Assembly: GCF_950295315.1 (NCBI RefSeq)
Contig: NC_080164.1
Location: forward strand, 112,984,447 to 113,048,446
Length of the DNA: 64,000 nt
Reading direction: 5' to 3'
From: Erinaceus europaeus
Lineage: Eukaryota; Chordata; Mammalia; Eulipotyphla; Erinaceidae
The first letter of the stretch is position 1. The number at the start of each line of letters is the position of its first letter. A program made the translations under genes and the position numbers. Positions 1 to 12,540 of this stretch are shown here, piece by piece. The notes below the pieces were generated by a model, which saw only the letters and a program-made list of their open reading frames with translations, searched no databases and was not told where the DNA came from.

Positions 1-2477
1 TCTGGAAGAAATGGAACAATTCCTAGAAGTATATGCCTTTCCAAAACTGAACCAAGAAGAACTTCAAAATCTAAATGCACCAATCACAGACAAAGAAATT
101 GAAACTGTTATTAAGAATCTCCCCAACAACAAAAGTCCTGGCCCAGATGGCTTCACAAACGAATTCTACAAAACTTTCAGGAAACAGTTAGTACCCATAC
201 TTCTTAAGCTTATCCATAAGATGGCAGAAAAAGAAGTACTCCCTTCCACCTTCTATGAAGCCAACATCACCCTGATACCAAAAGCTGATAGGGACAGAAC
301 AAAAAAGGAAAACTACAGACCAATATCTCTGATGAACATAGATGCCAAAATATTAAACAAGATCTTGGCCAACCGGATACAGCAGCATACAAAAAGATTG
401 TTCATCACGACCAAGTGGGATTCTTCCCAGGAATGCAAGGCTGGTTCAACATCTGTAAGTCAGTCAATGTCATTCACCACATCAATAAAAGCAAAGCCAA
501 AAACCACATGATTATCTCAATAGATGCAGAGAAAGCCATTGACAAAATCCAACACTCGTTCATGCTCAAAACTCTACAAAAAATGGGAATAGATGGGAAA
601 TTCCTCAAGATAGTGGAGTCTATATATAGCAAACTTACAGCCAACATCATACTCAATGAACAGAAGCTGAAAGCATTCCCCCTGAGATCGGGAACTAGAC
701 AGGGCTGTCCACTGTCACCGTTACTCTTCAACATAGTATTGGAAGTTCTTGCCATAGCAATCAGGCAAGAGAAAGGAATGAAAGGAATACAGACTGAAGG
801 GAAGAAGTCAAGCTCTCACTATTTGCAGATGATATGATAGTATACATAGAAAAACCTAAAGAATCCAGCAGAAAAGTACTGGAAGTTATTAGGCAATATA
901 GCAAGGTATAAGGCTACAAAATCAATGTACAAAAGTCAGTGGCATTTCTTTATGCAAACACTAAATCTGAAGAAGAAGACATCCAGAAATCACTCCCATT
1001 TACTGTTTCAGCAAAATCAATCAAATACCTAGGAATAAAGCTGGCCAAAGAAGTGAAAGTCTTGTATGCTGAAAACTATGAGTCACTACTCAAGGAAATA
1101 GAAACTGATACCAAGAAATGGAAAGATATCCCATGCTCATGGATTGGAAGAATAAATATCATCAAAATGAATATTCTCCCCAGAGCTATATACAAATTTA
1201 ATGCAATACTCATCAAAGTTCCACCAAGCTTCTTTAAGAGAATAGAACAAACACTACAGTCATTTATCTGGAACCTGAAAACACCTAGAATTGCCAAAAC
1301 CATCTTGAGGAAAAGAAACAGAAATGGAAGCATCACACTCCCAAACCTTAAACTATATTATAAAGACATCATCATCAAAACAGCATGGTACTGGAACAAA
1401 AATAGGCACACAGATCAGTGGAACAGAATTGAAAGCCCAGAAATAAATCCCCACACATATGGGCATCTAATCTTTGATAAGGGGGCCCAAAGGATTAAAT
1501 GGAAAAAGGAGGCTCTCTTCAATAAATGGTGCTGGGAAAACTGGGTTGTAACATGCAGAAGAATGAAATTGAACCACTTTATCTCACCAGAAACAAAAAT
1601 CAACTCCAAATGGATCTAGGACCTGGATGTCAGACCAGAAACAATAAACTACTTAGAGGAAAGCATTGGTAAAACAGTTTCCCACCTATGCCTCAAAGAC
1701 ATCTTTGATGAATCAAACCCAATTGCAAGGAAGACTAAAGCAGAAACAAACCAATGGGACTACATCAAACTGAAAATCTTCTGCACATCCAAAGAAACTA
1801 TTAACCAAACAAAGAGACCCCTCACAGAATGGGAGAAGATCTTCACATGCCAGACATCAGACAAGAAACTAATCACCAAAATATATAAAGAGCTCAGCAA
1901 ACTTAGCACCAAAAAAGCAAATGACCCCATCCAAAAATGGGCAGAGGATATGAACAAAACATTCTCCTCAGAGGAGATCCAAAAGTTTAACAAGCTTATG
2001 AAAAACTGCTCTAGATCACTGATTGTCAGAGAAATGTAAATTAAGACAACACTAAGATACCACCTCACTCCTGTAAGAATGGCATACATCAAAAAGGACA
2101 GCAGCAACAAATGCTGGAGAGGATGTGGGGACAGAGGAACCCTTTTGCATTGCTGGTGGGAATGCAAATTGGTCCAGCCTCTGTGGAGAGCAGCCTGGAA
2201 AACTCTCACAAGGCTAGACATGGACCTTCCATATGATCCAGTAATTCCTCTCCTGGGATTATACCCCAAGGACTCCATAACACCCAACCAAAAAGAGGTG
2301 TGTACTCCTATGTTCATAGCAGCACAATTCATAATAGCTAAAACCTGGAAGCAACCCAGGTGCCCAACAACAGATGAGTGGCTGAGAAAGCTGTGGTATA
2401 TATACACACAATGGAATACTATGCAGCTATCAAGAACAATGAACCCACCTTCTCTGACCCATCTTAGACAGAGCTAG
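1..2477 (+). pseudogene. L1 ORF2 (reverse transcriptase to C-terminus), broken
   Basis: This is the 3' half of a LINE-1 ORF2; the 5' part lies outside the window. Residues typical of the L1 reverse transcriptase appear in order: SPGPDGF near 135-160, a [14 protein letters not shown] block near 320-360, [12 protein letters not shown] near 700-735, and the catalytic FADD motif near 820-835. The C-terminal Cys-rich segment [19 protein letters not shown] lies near 2112-2168. The frame is broken several times: a shift near 400-415, a shift around 810-840, and in-frame stops near 908, 1617 and 2037. It is therefore a dead copy, although identity to the other L1s in the window is high. It explains all open frames in this stretch on both strands. 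Confidence 0.95.
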
Positions 2478-3912
2478 AAGGAATTATGTTAAATGAGCTA
2501 AAGATAAAGAAAGATAAAGATGAGTATGGGATGATCCCACTCATCAACAGAAGTTGAGGAAGAAGATCTGAAAGGGAAACTAAAAGCAGGACCTGACCAA
2601 ATTGTCAGCAAGTCACCAAAGTAAAAACCCTGTGGTGATGGGTAGACATGTAGCTTCCTGGGCCATTGGGGGGTGGGAGTGGGTTGGAGGGATGGGTCAC
2701 AGTCTTTTGGTGGTCGGAATGGTGTTTATGTACACTCCTAGTAAAATGTAGTCACGTAAATCACTATTTAATTAATATGACAGGGGGGGAAATAATTTTA
2801 TGTCTCGACATTTTTAAAACACAGACTAAGTCTTTTTAATATATAGGATGTGTATTTGATATGCGGACTCTCTCAAAAGCCTAGACCAAGTAGATCAGAA
2901 GCAACCAATAGCACAGCTATATACAAGATACTGGGTACTGTACAGGAATCCCTAACAAAAAGGACTTTTCAAAGTTATCCCAATTACCAAATAATGTGAT
3001 GATAACATTAACTATTGATAGTCTTTTTGAACCCTAAGACAGCAGGAACCCCACATCTCCACTATAGATCCTCTACTTCCCCCAGTCCTGGAACCTTTGG
3101 ATAGGGCCCACTTTCCCGTATGCCTCTTCCAATCCATATCAAATAATATTGCATCTGCCGATCACTACCTAACCAACGCAACGATTGCCACCTCAACATG
3201 CTTCACCTCAGACTGTGTCCAGAGACTTCACGTGCGGAATAACAACCCTTCAGCTTCTTTACTCGGGTGAGACCTTTCCTTTCATAGTATACTCTAAATC
3301 CATCTCAGGTGGTTCACTTTCTAACAAAGTCACAAAACCTAGATATATACCAGTTTCTATGAGAGAGAGCATATGTTCACACGTATCCATAAACTATTGC
3401 AAAATATATACCTGAAAGCAGAAGTACACTAGAGTTTGCAGTGAGTACTCCCCTAACACTTCCTCTCCATTATGCCAAGATTTGGGTCCATGATTGCTCA
3501 ACAGTTTGTTTGGCTTCGTATGTTAACTCTCTTTTCAGTCACCAGGTTCAGATGTCATCAGGATGCCGGCCAGGCTTCCCTGTACTGAAGACCTCACCAA
3601 TGTGTCCTGGAGCTCTGCTTCCCCAGAGACCCATCCTACTAGGGAAAGAGAGAGGCAGTCTGGGAGTATGGACCGACCAGTCAATGCCCATGTTCAGCGG
3701 GGAAGCAATTGCAGAAGCCAGACCTTCTACCTTCTACAACCCACAGTGACCCTGGGTCCATGCTCCCAGAGGGATAGAGAATGGGAAAGCTATCAGGGGA
3801 GGGGGTGGGTTATGGAGATTGGGTGGTGGGAATTGTGTGGAATTGTACCCATCCTACCCTATGGTTTTGTTAATTAATCCTTTCTTAAATAAAAAAGAAA
3901 AATAAATAAATG
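2478..3912 (+). mobile_element. L1 3' UTR and A-rich terminus
   Basis: This continues the L1 above. The block 'cacagtcttttggtggt' near 2698-2714 recurs at about 46,910, 50,685 and 56,127. The terminal block ending 'ccctatggttttgttaatt' near 3858-3876, followed by 'aataaaaaag', recurs near 57,090 and, reversed, near 10,980. Short open frames here are non-coding. Confidence 0.9.
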
Positions 3913-3949
3913 GCTAATAAAAATAATAAAGAATTTATAATTCCAGTTA

Positions 3950-4232
3950 AAAAAATTATTTATTTATTTATTTTCGATTTTGTTGCCCTTGTTTTTTATT
4001 GTTTTTGTAGTTATTATCATTGTTGTTATTGATGTTGTTGGTGTTAGGACAGAGAGAAATGAAGAGAGGAGTGGAAGACAGAGGGGGAGAGAAAGATAGG
4101 CACCTGCTGACCTGCTTCACCGCCTGTGAAGCGGCTCCCCTGCAGGTGGGGAGCTGTGGGCTGGAAATGGGATCCTTACTCAGGTCCTTGTACCATCTGC
4201 GCTTAACCCGCTGCACTACTTCCCGACTTCCA
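3950..4232 (-). mobile_element. tRNA-derived SINE (main family), minus
   Basis: Full-length copy in reverse: A/T-rich tail at the left, a purine tract (complement of the pyrimidine stretch), the body 'ctgcttcaccgcctgtgaag', and the tRNA-like head 'cgcttaacccgctgcacta' at the right. The tRNA-like head plus A-rich tail is the general layout of this SINE class, and copies recur throughout the window. Confidence 0.9.
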
Positions 4233-4535
4233 GATGAACAGAATTTAATAGAGAGATTGAGGGAGAGAAAAAGACACCTATAGTACTGCTGTACCACTTG
4301 TGAAGCTTCCTTTCTGCGTGTGGGCACTAGAAGGTTTAAACTAAGTCCTTGCATATAGCAATATGAGCAACCTGCCAGGTATACCACCACACAGCCCCTA
4401 ATGTTCTTTCACTTAATTATAAAGCTATAGATAGGGACAGTGAGAATAAGAGCATCACACTGTGACGTGAGATGCCAGGGATTGGACCTTATCTTGAGTA
4501 CTCAATGTTGTAATCACTGTACCACCAAAATATAT
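4233..4535 (-). mobile_element. Two older SINE fragments, minus
   Basis: A diverged copy at 4,233-4,400 (purine tract, 'ccacttgtgaagcttcc', head 'gagcaacctgccaggtatacca') is followed by a second degraded fragment at 4,405-4,535. Both lie just upstream of the KRAB-A exon, in what would be intron 1 of the zinc-finger gene. Confidence 0.7.
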
Positions 4536-4627
4536 TTGGAGATTAAACAATCATTCATAGCTTTCATAACGCAGATACTGGATGTTTAATGAAATATTAT
4601 CACATATACGTATTGTATATATTTTAG

Positions 4628-4915
<288 letters not shown>

Positions 4916-4979
4916 ATAATTATCACTGGGACTCAGTGCCTGCACTACAAATTCGCCTCTATTGGTTGCCTGTTTTTTC

Positions 4980-5150
4980 ATTTTTTTCTTTCTATTTTTA
5001 TTTGACAAGACAAAGAAATTGAAAGTGGAGGGTAGATAGAGAAGGGAAGAGAAAGATAGATACATGCATACCTATTTCACCACTTAGGAAACTACAAGTG
5101 GGGAGTGTTGTCTCAAACCTGAGTCCTTGCACCACTGCTCAACCCCAAAT
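4980..5150 (-). mobile_element. Degraded SINE, minus
   Basis: A purine tract followed by 'cctatttcaccacttagg' and 'gagtccttgcaccactgctc' marks an old main-family SINE in the intron between the first two KRAB-ZNF exons. Confidence 0.65.
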
Positions 5151-5303
5151 ATTTCTTCATTTGTCGACTAGAAGACAAATATTTTTTTTGTCCACCAATT
5201 TGAAAAAGGAGGGCAATATTAATTAAGTACAGCATGCTTCTGACTCCAGATGGATGAAAAATTTAATATGTTTATTTAATTTCTGTACATTTTGTATTTT
5301 TAG

Positions 5304-5364
5304 GAATATTAAAGGTAGACCATTCCACCAAAGAGCAGCATAACCACCAAGGGAATAAACAAAG
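5304..5364 (+). CDS. Second KRAB-region exon (61 bp)
   Basis: A 61-bp segment bounded by 'tttttag' (AG at 5302-5303) and donor GTGAGA at 5365. Joined to the KRAB-A exon it reads G-ILKVDHSTKEQHNHQGNKQ-R with no stop. It hands over two bases (AG) that are completed by the first base of the finger exon at 6319. The acidic/His/Gln-rich peptide and the length fit the short degenerate KRAB-b or linker exon between KRAB-A and the fingers. The phase agreement on both sides is the main support; the peptide alone would be weak. Confidence 0.75.
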
Positions 5365-6318
5365 GTGAGAGTCACAGTCACAATAGAACACACTGTCCCA
5401 TTCAGAAAGTTACTGTCACTGTCTTGATTTATTTTGTTGTTGTTGTTCCTGTGAACTCCACTGAGATTTGGTGTCTGCATGGTTTTCTTGTCTGGATGGA
5501 CTCTTAAGGATTCTTAAATGTGTGTGTTGAGCTATTGCTTGGCTTCCTCTGTAATATATTTTTTCAAAAGAAAACAAATGAGGAGAGGGACAAAATTTTA
5601 AAAATTTTTAAAAAACTAAATAATTAATATTGCAAATAGATTAATTTTAGACTATTTCATCAAAGACTATTCAATAAATATTTTATAAATTGGTTGGGCA
5701 AGTGACTAAAGTAGTGATGGATGTGATTGATATATATGCCTGAAATTTCCATTTCAATCATTGGCATCACATAAGCCATAATAGTAAACAGGATTATCTG
5801 TCTTTCCTCCATTACATGGTGATGTATTGCTCACATATAATAAATGGAAATATTTATAAGTATTTACAAAGTAGTACACTTGAAAAGAGTAAGCATATCC
5901 TCTATCTATTAATAACTCTTTTATAAAAGCTAGAAGTAGTCCTGTGGAAAAATAAATATTATCAATAAAAAATTTCAACACAAAAGCTAAAACTTGCTAT
6001 TAAAAAGTAGTCCAATTACTAAATACAAAATTTGTATAAATGTCTCAATGAATTTCTGTATTATGTAAAAGTTATTTAGTATTTACTAAATTTTAATTTG
6101 AGCTTTAATTTTTTAATTCATGAGAGGCTTTTTATAATTTTTAAATATTTGTCATTATTTAATATAAAAACTTATTTTAGTCAAATCTATTAACAGTATC
6201 TATACTTTTGTGGTTGTTTTTACATAATAATGGCCTGCATTTTCTCTGATAAAACTAATTTTAAATTTTTTTAAATTCAAAATAGCATTAAGAACTTTTC
6301 TCTTTCTTTCTTCTTCAG
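5365..6318 (+). other. Intron before the finger exon
   Basis: AT-rich sequence of about 950 bp without a recognisable gene or clear young repeat. It ends in a good pyrimidine tract and acceptor (tctttctttcttcttcag, AG at 6317-6318). Confidence 0.6.
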
Positions 6319-7738
6319 AAATATAGTGCTAAAAATCTCTGATGAGGGTAAAGAAAAAAGTCTGTATGAAGAGAAGACTCAAGAATTTGAGGTATACAAC
6401 AAACTATTCAATTATTCTAGTTACCTTCAAAAACATAAAATAACTCACAGTGGAAAGAAGCCTTCTAAGTGTAAACTAAGTACTAAAAAATTGAGACAAT
6501 CCAGTACTTTTTTGTCAAATGAAAGTACACAGAATGGAGAGAAACTCTATGAATGTAAAAAATGTACTAAAACATTCAGTCATTTCAGTTCTCTTCATTC
6601 ACACCGAAGAACTCACAGTGGAGAGAAACCCTATAAATGTAAACAATGTAGTAAAGCATTCATTTATTCAAGTAAACTTCGGTTACATGAAAGAACTCAC
6701 AGTGGAGAGAAACCCTATGAATGTAAACAATGTAATAAAAGATTTAGTCATTCCAGTTATCTTCAGTCACATGAAAGAATTCACAGTAAAGACAAACCCT
6801 ATGAATGTAAACACTGTAATAAAAGATTTAGTCATTCCAGTTCTCTTCATTCACATGAAAGAATTCACACTGGAGAGAAACCCTATGAATGTAAACAATG
6901 TAGTAAAAGATTCAATCAATCCACTCATCTTCAAAGACATGAAAGAATTCACAGTGGTGAGAAACCCTATGAATGTAAACAATGTAGTAAAGCATTCAGT
7001 CGACTCAATGACCTTCAGGCACATGAAAGAAATCACAGTGGATTGAAACCCTATGAATGTAAACAGTGTAGTAAAACATTCAGTCAATCCAGTCATCTAC
7101 GAATACATGAAAAAAATCACAGTGGGTTAAAACCCTATGAGTGTAAACAGTGTAGTAAAACATTCAGTCGATCTAGTCATCTTCGAGTACATGAAAGAAT
7201 TCACAGTGGAGAGAAACCCTATGAGTGTAAACAGTGTAGTAAAACATTCAGTCGATCCAGTCATCTTCGAGTACATGAAAGAATTCACAGTGGAAGGAAA
7301 TCCTATGAATGTAAACAGTGTAGTAAAACATTCCGTCAATTCTGTTCTCTTCAGTTACATGAACGACTTCACAGTGGAGAGAATCTTTATGAATGTAAAC
7401 AATGTGGTAAAAAGTTTAGTCGATCCTGTCATCTTCAGATACATGAAAGAACTCACAATGGAGTGAAACCCTATGAATGTAAACAATGTGGTAATAGGTT
7501 CAGTCAGTCCAGTTCTCTTCGTTCACATGAAAGAACTCATAGTGGAGAGAAACCCTATGAATGTAAACAGTGTGGTAAAGCATATAGTCGTTCCAGTCAT
7601 CTTCAGGTACATGAAAGAATTCACAGTGGAGAGAAACCCTATGAGTGTAAACAATGTGGTAAAATGTTCAGTCGGTCCAGTCATCTTCGAAGACATGAAA
7701 AAACTCACAGTGCAGAGAAATCTTATGAATGTAAATAA
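6319..7738 (+). CDS. C2H2 zinc-finger exon, 14 intact fingers
   Basis: This is the terminal exon of the KRAB-ZNF, predicted to be a nuclear sequence-specific DNA-binding repressor. After a spacer of about 70 residues containing two eroded fingers, there are 14 consecutive CX2CX12HX3H fingers joined by H-S/T-G-E-K-P-Y-type linkers. Putative contact residues (-1,2,3,6), finger 1 to 14: HSSS, YSKL, HSYS, HSSS, QTHR, RNDA, QSHI, RSHV, RSHV, QCSL, RCHI, QSSS, RSHV, RSHR. Fingers 8, 9 and 13 share one fingerprint, which suggests recent internal duplication. The frame is open from the acceptor at 6318 and continues from the two upstream exons. The stop at 7736-7738 falls inside what was a 15th finger. 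I cannot assign an orthologue; this rodent- or lineage-expanded type is hard to name. Confidence 0.9.
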
Positions 7739-8290
7739 TACAGTAAAGTTTTCAGTTGTTCCACTACTAATTGAACATATAAAAATAGGCACAGTGTTAA
7801 TAAATCTTATGAGCATAAATAGTGTACTAAAGACTAGAAAAAGTGTTGCCACCTAAGATCCAGCGTAGTAGTGAGTTTAGTCTGATATATAAGAGGTTCC
7901 AAACTTGATCCCCACACTGCATGCACCTGAGTGATGTTGTTTTTTCCTTCTCTCTTGTTAACAAGTGAGTAAATATTTTGAATTATAGAGATCACAGTTC
8001 TGTAAGTGAATCCATACTTGTGAATATTGTGTAAATATATGGATAAAGAAAAGGCTTTCCAGTTCATCTTTAAGTCTAATACATGGGAAAGCCCAACTGG
8101 TACTGAAACCATATTAATGTAAACAATGGTTAAATATATTCAAATGGAATGACAGCTTCATCACATCAGAAAACACAGACATCAGAATCAGTACCTTGTC
8201 AGTGTAGATATTGTGGATATACTTTATAGTCTTACTGAAGAACACATAATGGAGTGAAACTCAGTGGATGAAAAACAATTGAATAAAGAT
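7739..8290 (+). pseudogene. Eroded C-terminal fingers and 3' UTR with polyA signal
   Basis: Directly after the stop the sequence still resembles fingers ('cagtaaagttttcagttg', encoding SKVFSC), and 8195-8215 reads C-x-C-R-Y-C-G-Y, with 'gaacacataatggagtgaaa' behind it. These are remnants of extra fingers now in the 3' UTR. An AATAAA at 8282-8287 is the best polyadenylation signal for the gene. Confidence 0.7.
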
Positions 8291-8374
8291 GGATGCTACA
8301 ATTGTGAATGTTTATGTTTTTTTCATAAATTGTATTTATCCTGAGAAAAATTACATTTGTACTCTATTTTTCCC

Positions 8375-8785
8375 TTTTTTGATATATTTATTTGCTTATT
8401 TTTGAATGTGGACAGAGAATTGTGAGGGGAGAGGAAGATAGAGGGAAAGACATCTGAGTACTGCTTAACCTTTCATGAAGATTCCCAGGTAGAGGTGAGA
8501 ACTGGGAACTTGAACCTAGGTGCTTGCACACTATAATTTATGAACTCATTCAGATGCACAGCCACCTGGATCTTTGTAAAGATATTTTATGTATTATTTT
8601 TTTATTTTGTCTAGGGATGGAGCAAAATAGAAAATGTGGAGGTTGAGATAGACACTTTGCAGTTCTTGATCACTTGTGAAGCTTCCCTCCTGAATTTGAG
8701 GACTAGGGGCTTGAACTCCAGTCCTTAAACATGGTGATATGTGCAATCAACTTGGTACACTACCCACTGTCTCCATTTTAATTTT
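8375..8785 (-). mobile_element. Two degraded SINEs, minus
   Basis: Copies at about 8,375-8,575 and 8,588-8,780 show the purine tract, 'acctttcatgaag' or 'cacttgtgaagcttcc', and 'cttgaactccagtcctta'-type heads. Confidence 0.65.
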
Positions 8786-8984
8786 AAAACTAATGTCACA
8801 AACAGTAAAAAAAAAAATGCTGGAGATTTCTCCCTCTATGTACCCTTTCCCTCTAAATTGCTCTCTGTCCTATGAAAACAATAATTATAGTTTTAAAAAA
8901 ATTATCTTGAAATGAATTAAAGACTGAAGAGTTGCAGCATCTTCACCAATTCAAATCCAATTTCAAGTAAACAAATTCAAAAAT

Positions 8985-9960
8985 AAATGGGACTACATCA
9001 AACTGAAAACTTTCTGCACAGCAAAGGGAATCATCACCATAACAAAAGACCTCCCCCATAGAGTGGGAGAAAATCTTTGTGTCTAACATAAGACATCAGA
9101 CTGATAACCAAATTAAAGAATGCATCATACTCAACAATAAAAAGACAAACAGTGCCATTAAAAAATGGAAAGAAGATATCCAAAGAGCCAATAGACCTAT
9201 GAAAAAAATAACCAAAGTCACTTATGATCAGGGAAATTCAGTTTTTATTTAAAACTACGAGGTAGCACTTTACACTTGTGAGAATGTGTACACTTGTGAG
9301 AATGCCATACATTAGAAAAGAGAAACACCAGCTGTTGGAGAGGTTGTGGGGGTAAAGGGACTCTCCTGCATTGCTGGTGAGAGTGGGAGTTGGCCCAAAC
9401 ACTAATGAAATCAGTCTAGAGATTCCTCAGAACACTTGAAATGGATCTACCTTATGACTCAGAACCTATCCAAAAATAGTTATGCACACCAATGTTCATA
9501 ACAGCTCAACTTGTAATAGCCCAAACTTAGGAGCAATCCAAGAGCCTAATGGCCTTAGAAATGTAGTACATATGCACAGTGGAGCACTATGCAGATATTT
9601 AAAAAGATATGGTCATTTTTCAATATTGAAGTCAGAACTCAAAGGAATCTTGATTGAGACAAGCCAGAAAAAGAAACACCAATATCAAATGATCTCACTT
9701 ACAGGTAGAACTTAAGAACAAAAAAACAGTAAGGAAAGCATAAGGTGATAGTTGACTGTGTGTAGTGAATTGCACCAAAGCAAAAAACTCTGATGAAGGA
9801 GGGAAAGGGACAAGATGAAGAAATATTGAGATGGTGTTGTGTGTATTAGACACCAATTATGAGGAGATGAGAGATTGTGCCTATGTGTTAAAAAATAATA
9901 CTAAAAACTATTATCCCTACAATATCTTTTTTATCAAAGAAAAATACAAATGTATTCCTG
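8985..9960 (+). mobile_element. Old L1 ORF2 3' end and 3' UTR, plus
   Basis: 'aaatgggactacatcaaact' through 'tgttggagaggttgtggggg' and 'atgttcataacagctcaact' follow the L1 ORF2 C-terminal order seen at 1755-2335. This copy is more diverged and belongs to an older L1 family. Confidence 0.8.
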
Positions 9961-10054
9961 AGAGGAAGAGCAAGGAATAAACTGTTGGACTGTCAACATG
10001 TGCCAGAGTGATTCTCTGGTTCTCCTATTATTAAGAAAAGGAAAAAAGAAAAAG

Positions 10055-10240
10055 AAAAGAAACTCTCAGGACTGCGCTGTGGCATACTTGGTTGAGTGCA
10101 CACATTACCATACACAAGGACTTGGGTTCAACCCTCTTCCCATCCAGCCCCACGTGTAGAGGGAAGCCTCACAAGTGAAGCAAACCTGGAGGTCGTCGCC
10201 TCAATTTTTTTCTGTTCTGTCAAATAAAATAAGTAAAAAA
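10055..10240 (+). mobile_element. SINE, plus, degraded
   Basis: tRNA-like head ('gttgagtgcacacattacca', 'aaggacttgggttcaaccct') followed by 'gtgaagcaaacctgg' and an A-rich end. Confidence 0.7.
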
Positions 10241-10735
10241 ATATATTAAGAAACTTACATAGATATTTACTACATTAACATTTAAACTTCAAAAAGTATC
10301 ATAGAACAGGAATAGAAATGTCTCTAAAAGAATAAAACTTTGTTATGAAATTTCTGGAAATTTTTTCAAAGATTGTTGGTGGAAGTTCTTTATATGCGTT
10401 TATGCTGTCACTTGAAAAGTCAATCTTTTTTTCAGTATAAGAAAAACTAGTAAACAATATAACACATATCGCTCTGAAATTGATAGGCGTTTATGCAATG
10501 CCACAGATGTAGTGTTGCCTTTTATTCTCGGGTCTGAATAAAATAGGTCAATAATGCCTTTGCAGTAACTTTATCAGAAGCGGAAAATGGATGTCTTGGT
10601 ATCCTTTTTAAGTAGTGATATAGTTCTAATTGTAGATGAAACAAAAGGAATTGCTGTAGAAGTAAGTCTGTCTGTCTTGAACCAAAGTTCTCAAAGGATA
10701 CCTGAAGACAAGCCAACTCAGACCTGCCAATCAGA
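10241..10735. other. Low-repeat stretch without a recognised gene
   Basis: No known repeat is evident. 10,522-10,716 is open on minus (64 codons) and 10,587-10,739 on plus (50 codons). Neither shows a motif I recognise, so I make no gene call. Confidence 0.4.
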
Positions 10736-10789
10736 TTAAACTTCTGAACAACAACAATAATGTAGAGTACTATAGGGGGTGTTTAAAAT

Positions 10790-10950
10790 CCCATTAGAAA
10801 AGCGAGTGAAGACATAGACAGAAACTCCACCAAGAAAGAGATCCAGAGGCTCTCCAGACACACAAGAAAGTGCTCATAGTCACTTATTGACTATGAGCAC
10901 TTTGACTCATAGTATTTGAAATGCAAATAAATACAACAATGAGATACCAC
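10790..10950 (+). mobile_element. Old L1 ORF2 fragment, plus
   Basis: 'tatttgaaatgcaaataaat' and 'caatgagataccacttt' are L1 ORF2 3' landmarks. The copy is split by the minus L1 end at 10,955-11,335 and resumes near 11,470 ('aatgctagagaggttgtggg'). Confidence 0.65.
10867..10903. repeat. Perfect 16-bp inverted repeat with 5-base loop
   Basis: Left arm 10,867-10,882 (aaagtgctcatagtca), loop 'cttat', right arm 10,888-10,903 (tgactatgagcacttt). It lies inside the old L1 fragment, whose homologues (for example near 2000-2035) lack the second arm. Confidence 0.9.
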
Positions 10951-10954
10951 TTTA

Positions 10955-11335
10955 TTATTTTTTTATTTAAGAAAGGATAAATTAATAAATCCATAGGGTA
11001 GGAGGGGTACAACTCCACACAATTCCCACCACCCAATCTCCATATCCCATCCCCTCCCCTGATAGCTTTTCCATTCTCTATCCCTCTGGGAGCATGGACC
11101 CAGGGTCGTTGTGGGTTGCAGAAGGTGGAAGGTCTGGCTTCTGTAATTGCTTCCCTGCTGAACATGGGCATTGACTGGTCTGTCCATACTCCCAGTCTGC
11201 CTCTCTCTTTCCCTATTAGGGTGGGTCTCTGGGGAAACGGGGCTCCAGGACACATTAGTGGGGCTGTCTGTCCAGGGAGACGATTGTGTGACATTCTCAT
11301 GGGTATCTCGTCATCAGGATGCCGGCGAGATAAAA
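10955..11335 (-). mobile_element. 5'-truncated L1 3' end, minus
   Basis: Reverse complement of the L1 terminus at 3,540-3,893, including the 'accctgggtccatgctccca' block and the A-rich tail (as T) at the left. It sits within the older plus-strand L1. Confidence 0.9.
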
Positions 11336-11384
11336 ATTAAAGTCTTAATTTTTAAAAAAAAGTATAGTAATGGGCCAGAGACTT

Positions 11385-12540
11385 GTGAAGCAGTGCTGCA
11401 TATATATATATATATACCCCCTCTTACTCAACTTCTGAGTCTATCCAATAAATAAAATATCTTTTAAAAGAAAGGACAGTTACAAATGCTAGAGAGGTTG
11501 TGGGGAAATGGAAACACTTCTGCACTGCTATGAGAATATACTGGCATATATGAAACCAGGAATTGAACTCAGGACTTCATCTTTACGTGTGTACTGCTTT
11601 ACCCTCTTGGCTACCTCAGGGTCACTAACAGTTTTTTAATATGTCGATTAATTTTTATTATTATTCTTTGTTGATGTTGATGAGAGAGCCAGAGCATTAC
11701 TTTGGCATATGGGGTGCTGGATGTTGAACTTGAGACCTCATACTTGAACATCCAAATAACATATACTGTGCCACCTCCTATGCCCTAATATATTTATTGA
11801 TGAATCATAGAGAAATAGAACAGAGGGCTGGAGAAAATAGCACAACGGTTCTGCAAAAGACTTTCATGCCTAAGGCTCTGAGGTCTCAGTTTCCATCCCT
11901 ATCCCCATCACCACTATAAGCCAGAGCAGAGCAATGCTCTGGTCTTTCTTTCTATACCTCTCTTTAAAATAAATAAAATATTTAAAAAGAGAGAGAGAGC
12001 CCAGACATCAAGCTGGCATGTGTGATACCAGGGATAAAAGTTCAGACTATCCAGCATGATAACCATGATGCTACCTCCCAGGCTAGAAGTGATGCAACTA
12101 TTAAGGAAAAAAAAAAAAATCTATGAAGCTGGAGAGAATTTTCACCAATAGGGCTTCAGACTTGCCATGCTTACTTCCCAAGTTGGAGCACTGGCACCAC
12201 ATGGCAATAGCATGTTACAGTGCCTACCCCCCCATACCTCTGCAGTTCTGTGATTAAGTCAGCTGAGAATGGTAAAATCATACATATACCAGAGTGTTGT
12301 CTTTGAGTGATTTTACATATCCAGAAATGCATAAAACTTAAAAATAGAAGTTAAGAATTTATTAAGTAGGACAAAAAGTAGTAGGGCTGAAAGATAGCTC
12401 ACTCAGTAGAGGACAAACCGTTGACTACCAGCTTCATATGGGAGCACTCTGAGTGGCACCACTTAAGCTCCAAAGTGGAGCATTACTATTGTTTATTTGT
12501 ATAACTATATCTAATATATATCTTTTTTTTTTTTAGCCAG
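11385..12540. mobile_element. Cluster of old SINE fragments and L1 remnant
   Basis: L1 remnant at about 11,470-11,545. SINE fragments at about 11,550-11,640 (-), 11,650-11,790 (-), 11,825-11,985 (+, clear second-family copy with 'ataagccagagcagagcaat'), 12,125-12,240 (+) and 12,380-12,500 (+). No coding evidence. (TA)n and poly-A runs are present. Confidence 0.6.

Noticed and set aside
939..1619. Host gene at the window start
   Set aside because: It is L1 ORF2; the same peptide order occurs at 36,169-37,099 on minus.
4160..4230. tRNA genes in SINE heads
   Set aside because: The A- and B-box-like parts belong to dispersed SINEs with body and tail; no cloverleaf with intact stems was seen.
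10522..10739. Small conserved gene, either strand
   Set aside because: Frames of 50-64 codons on both strands with no motif; only absence of repeats made it stand out.
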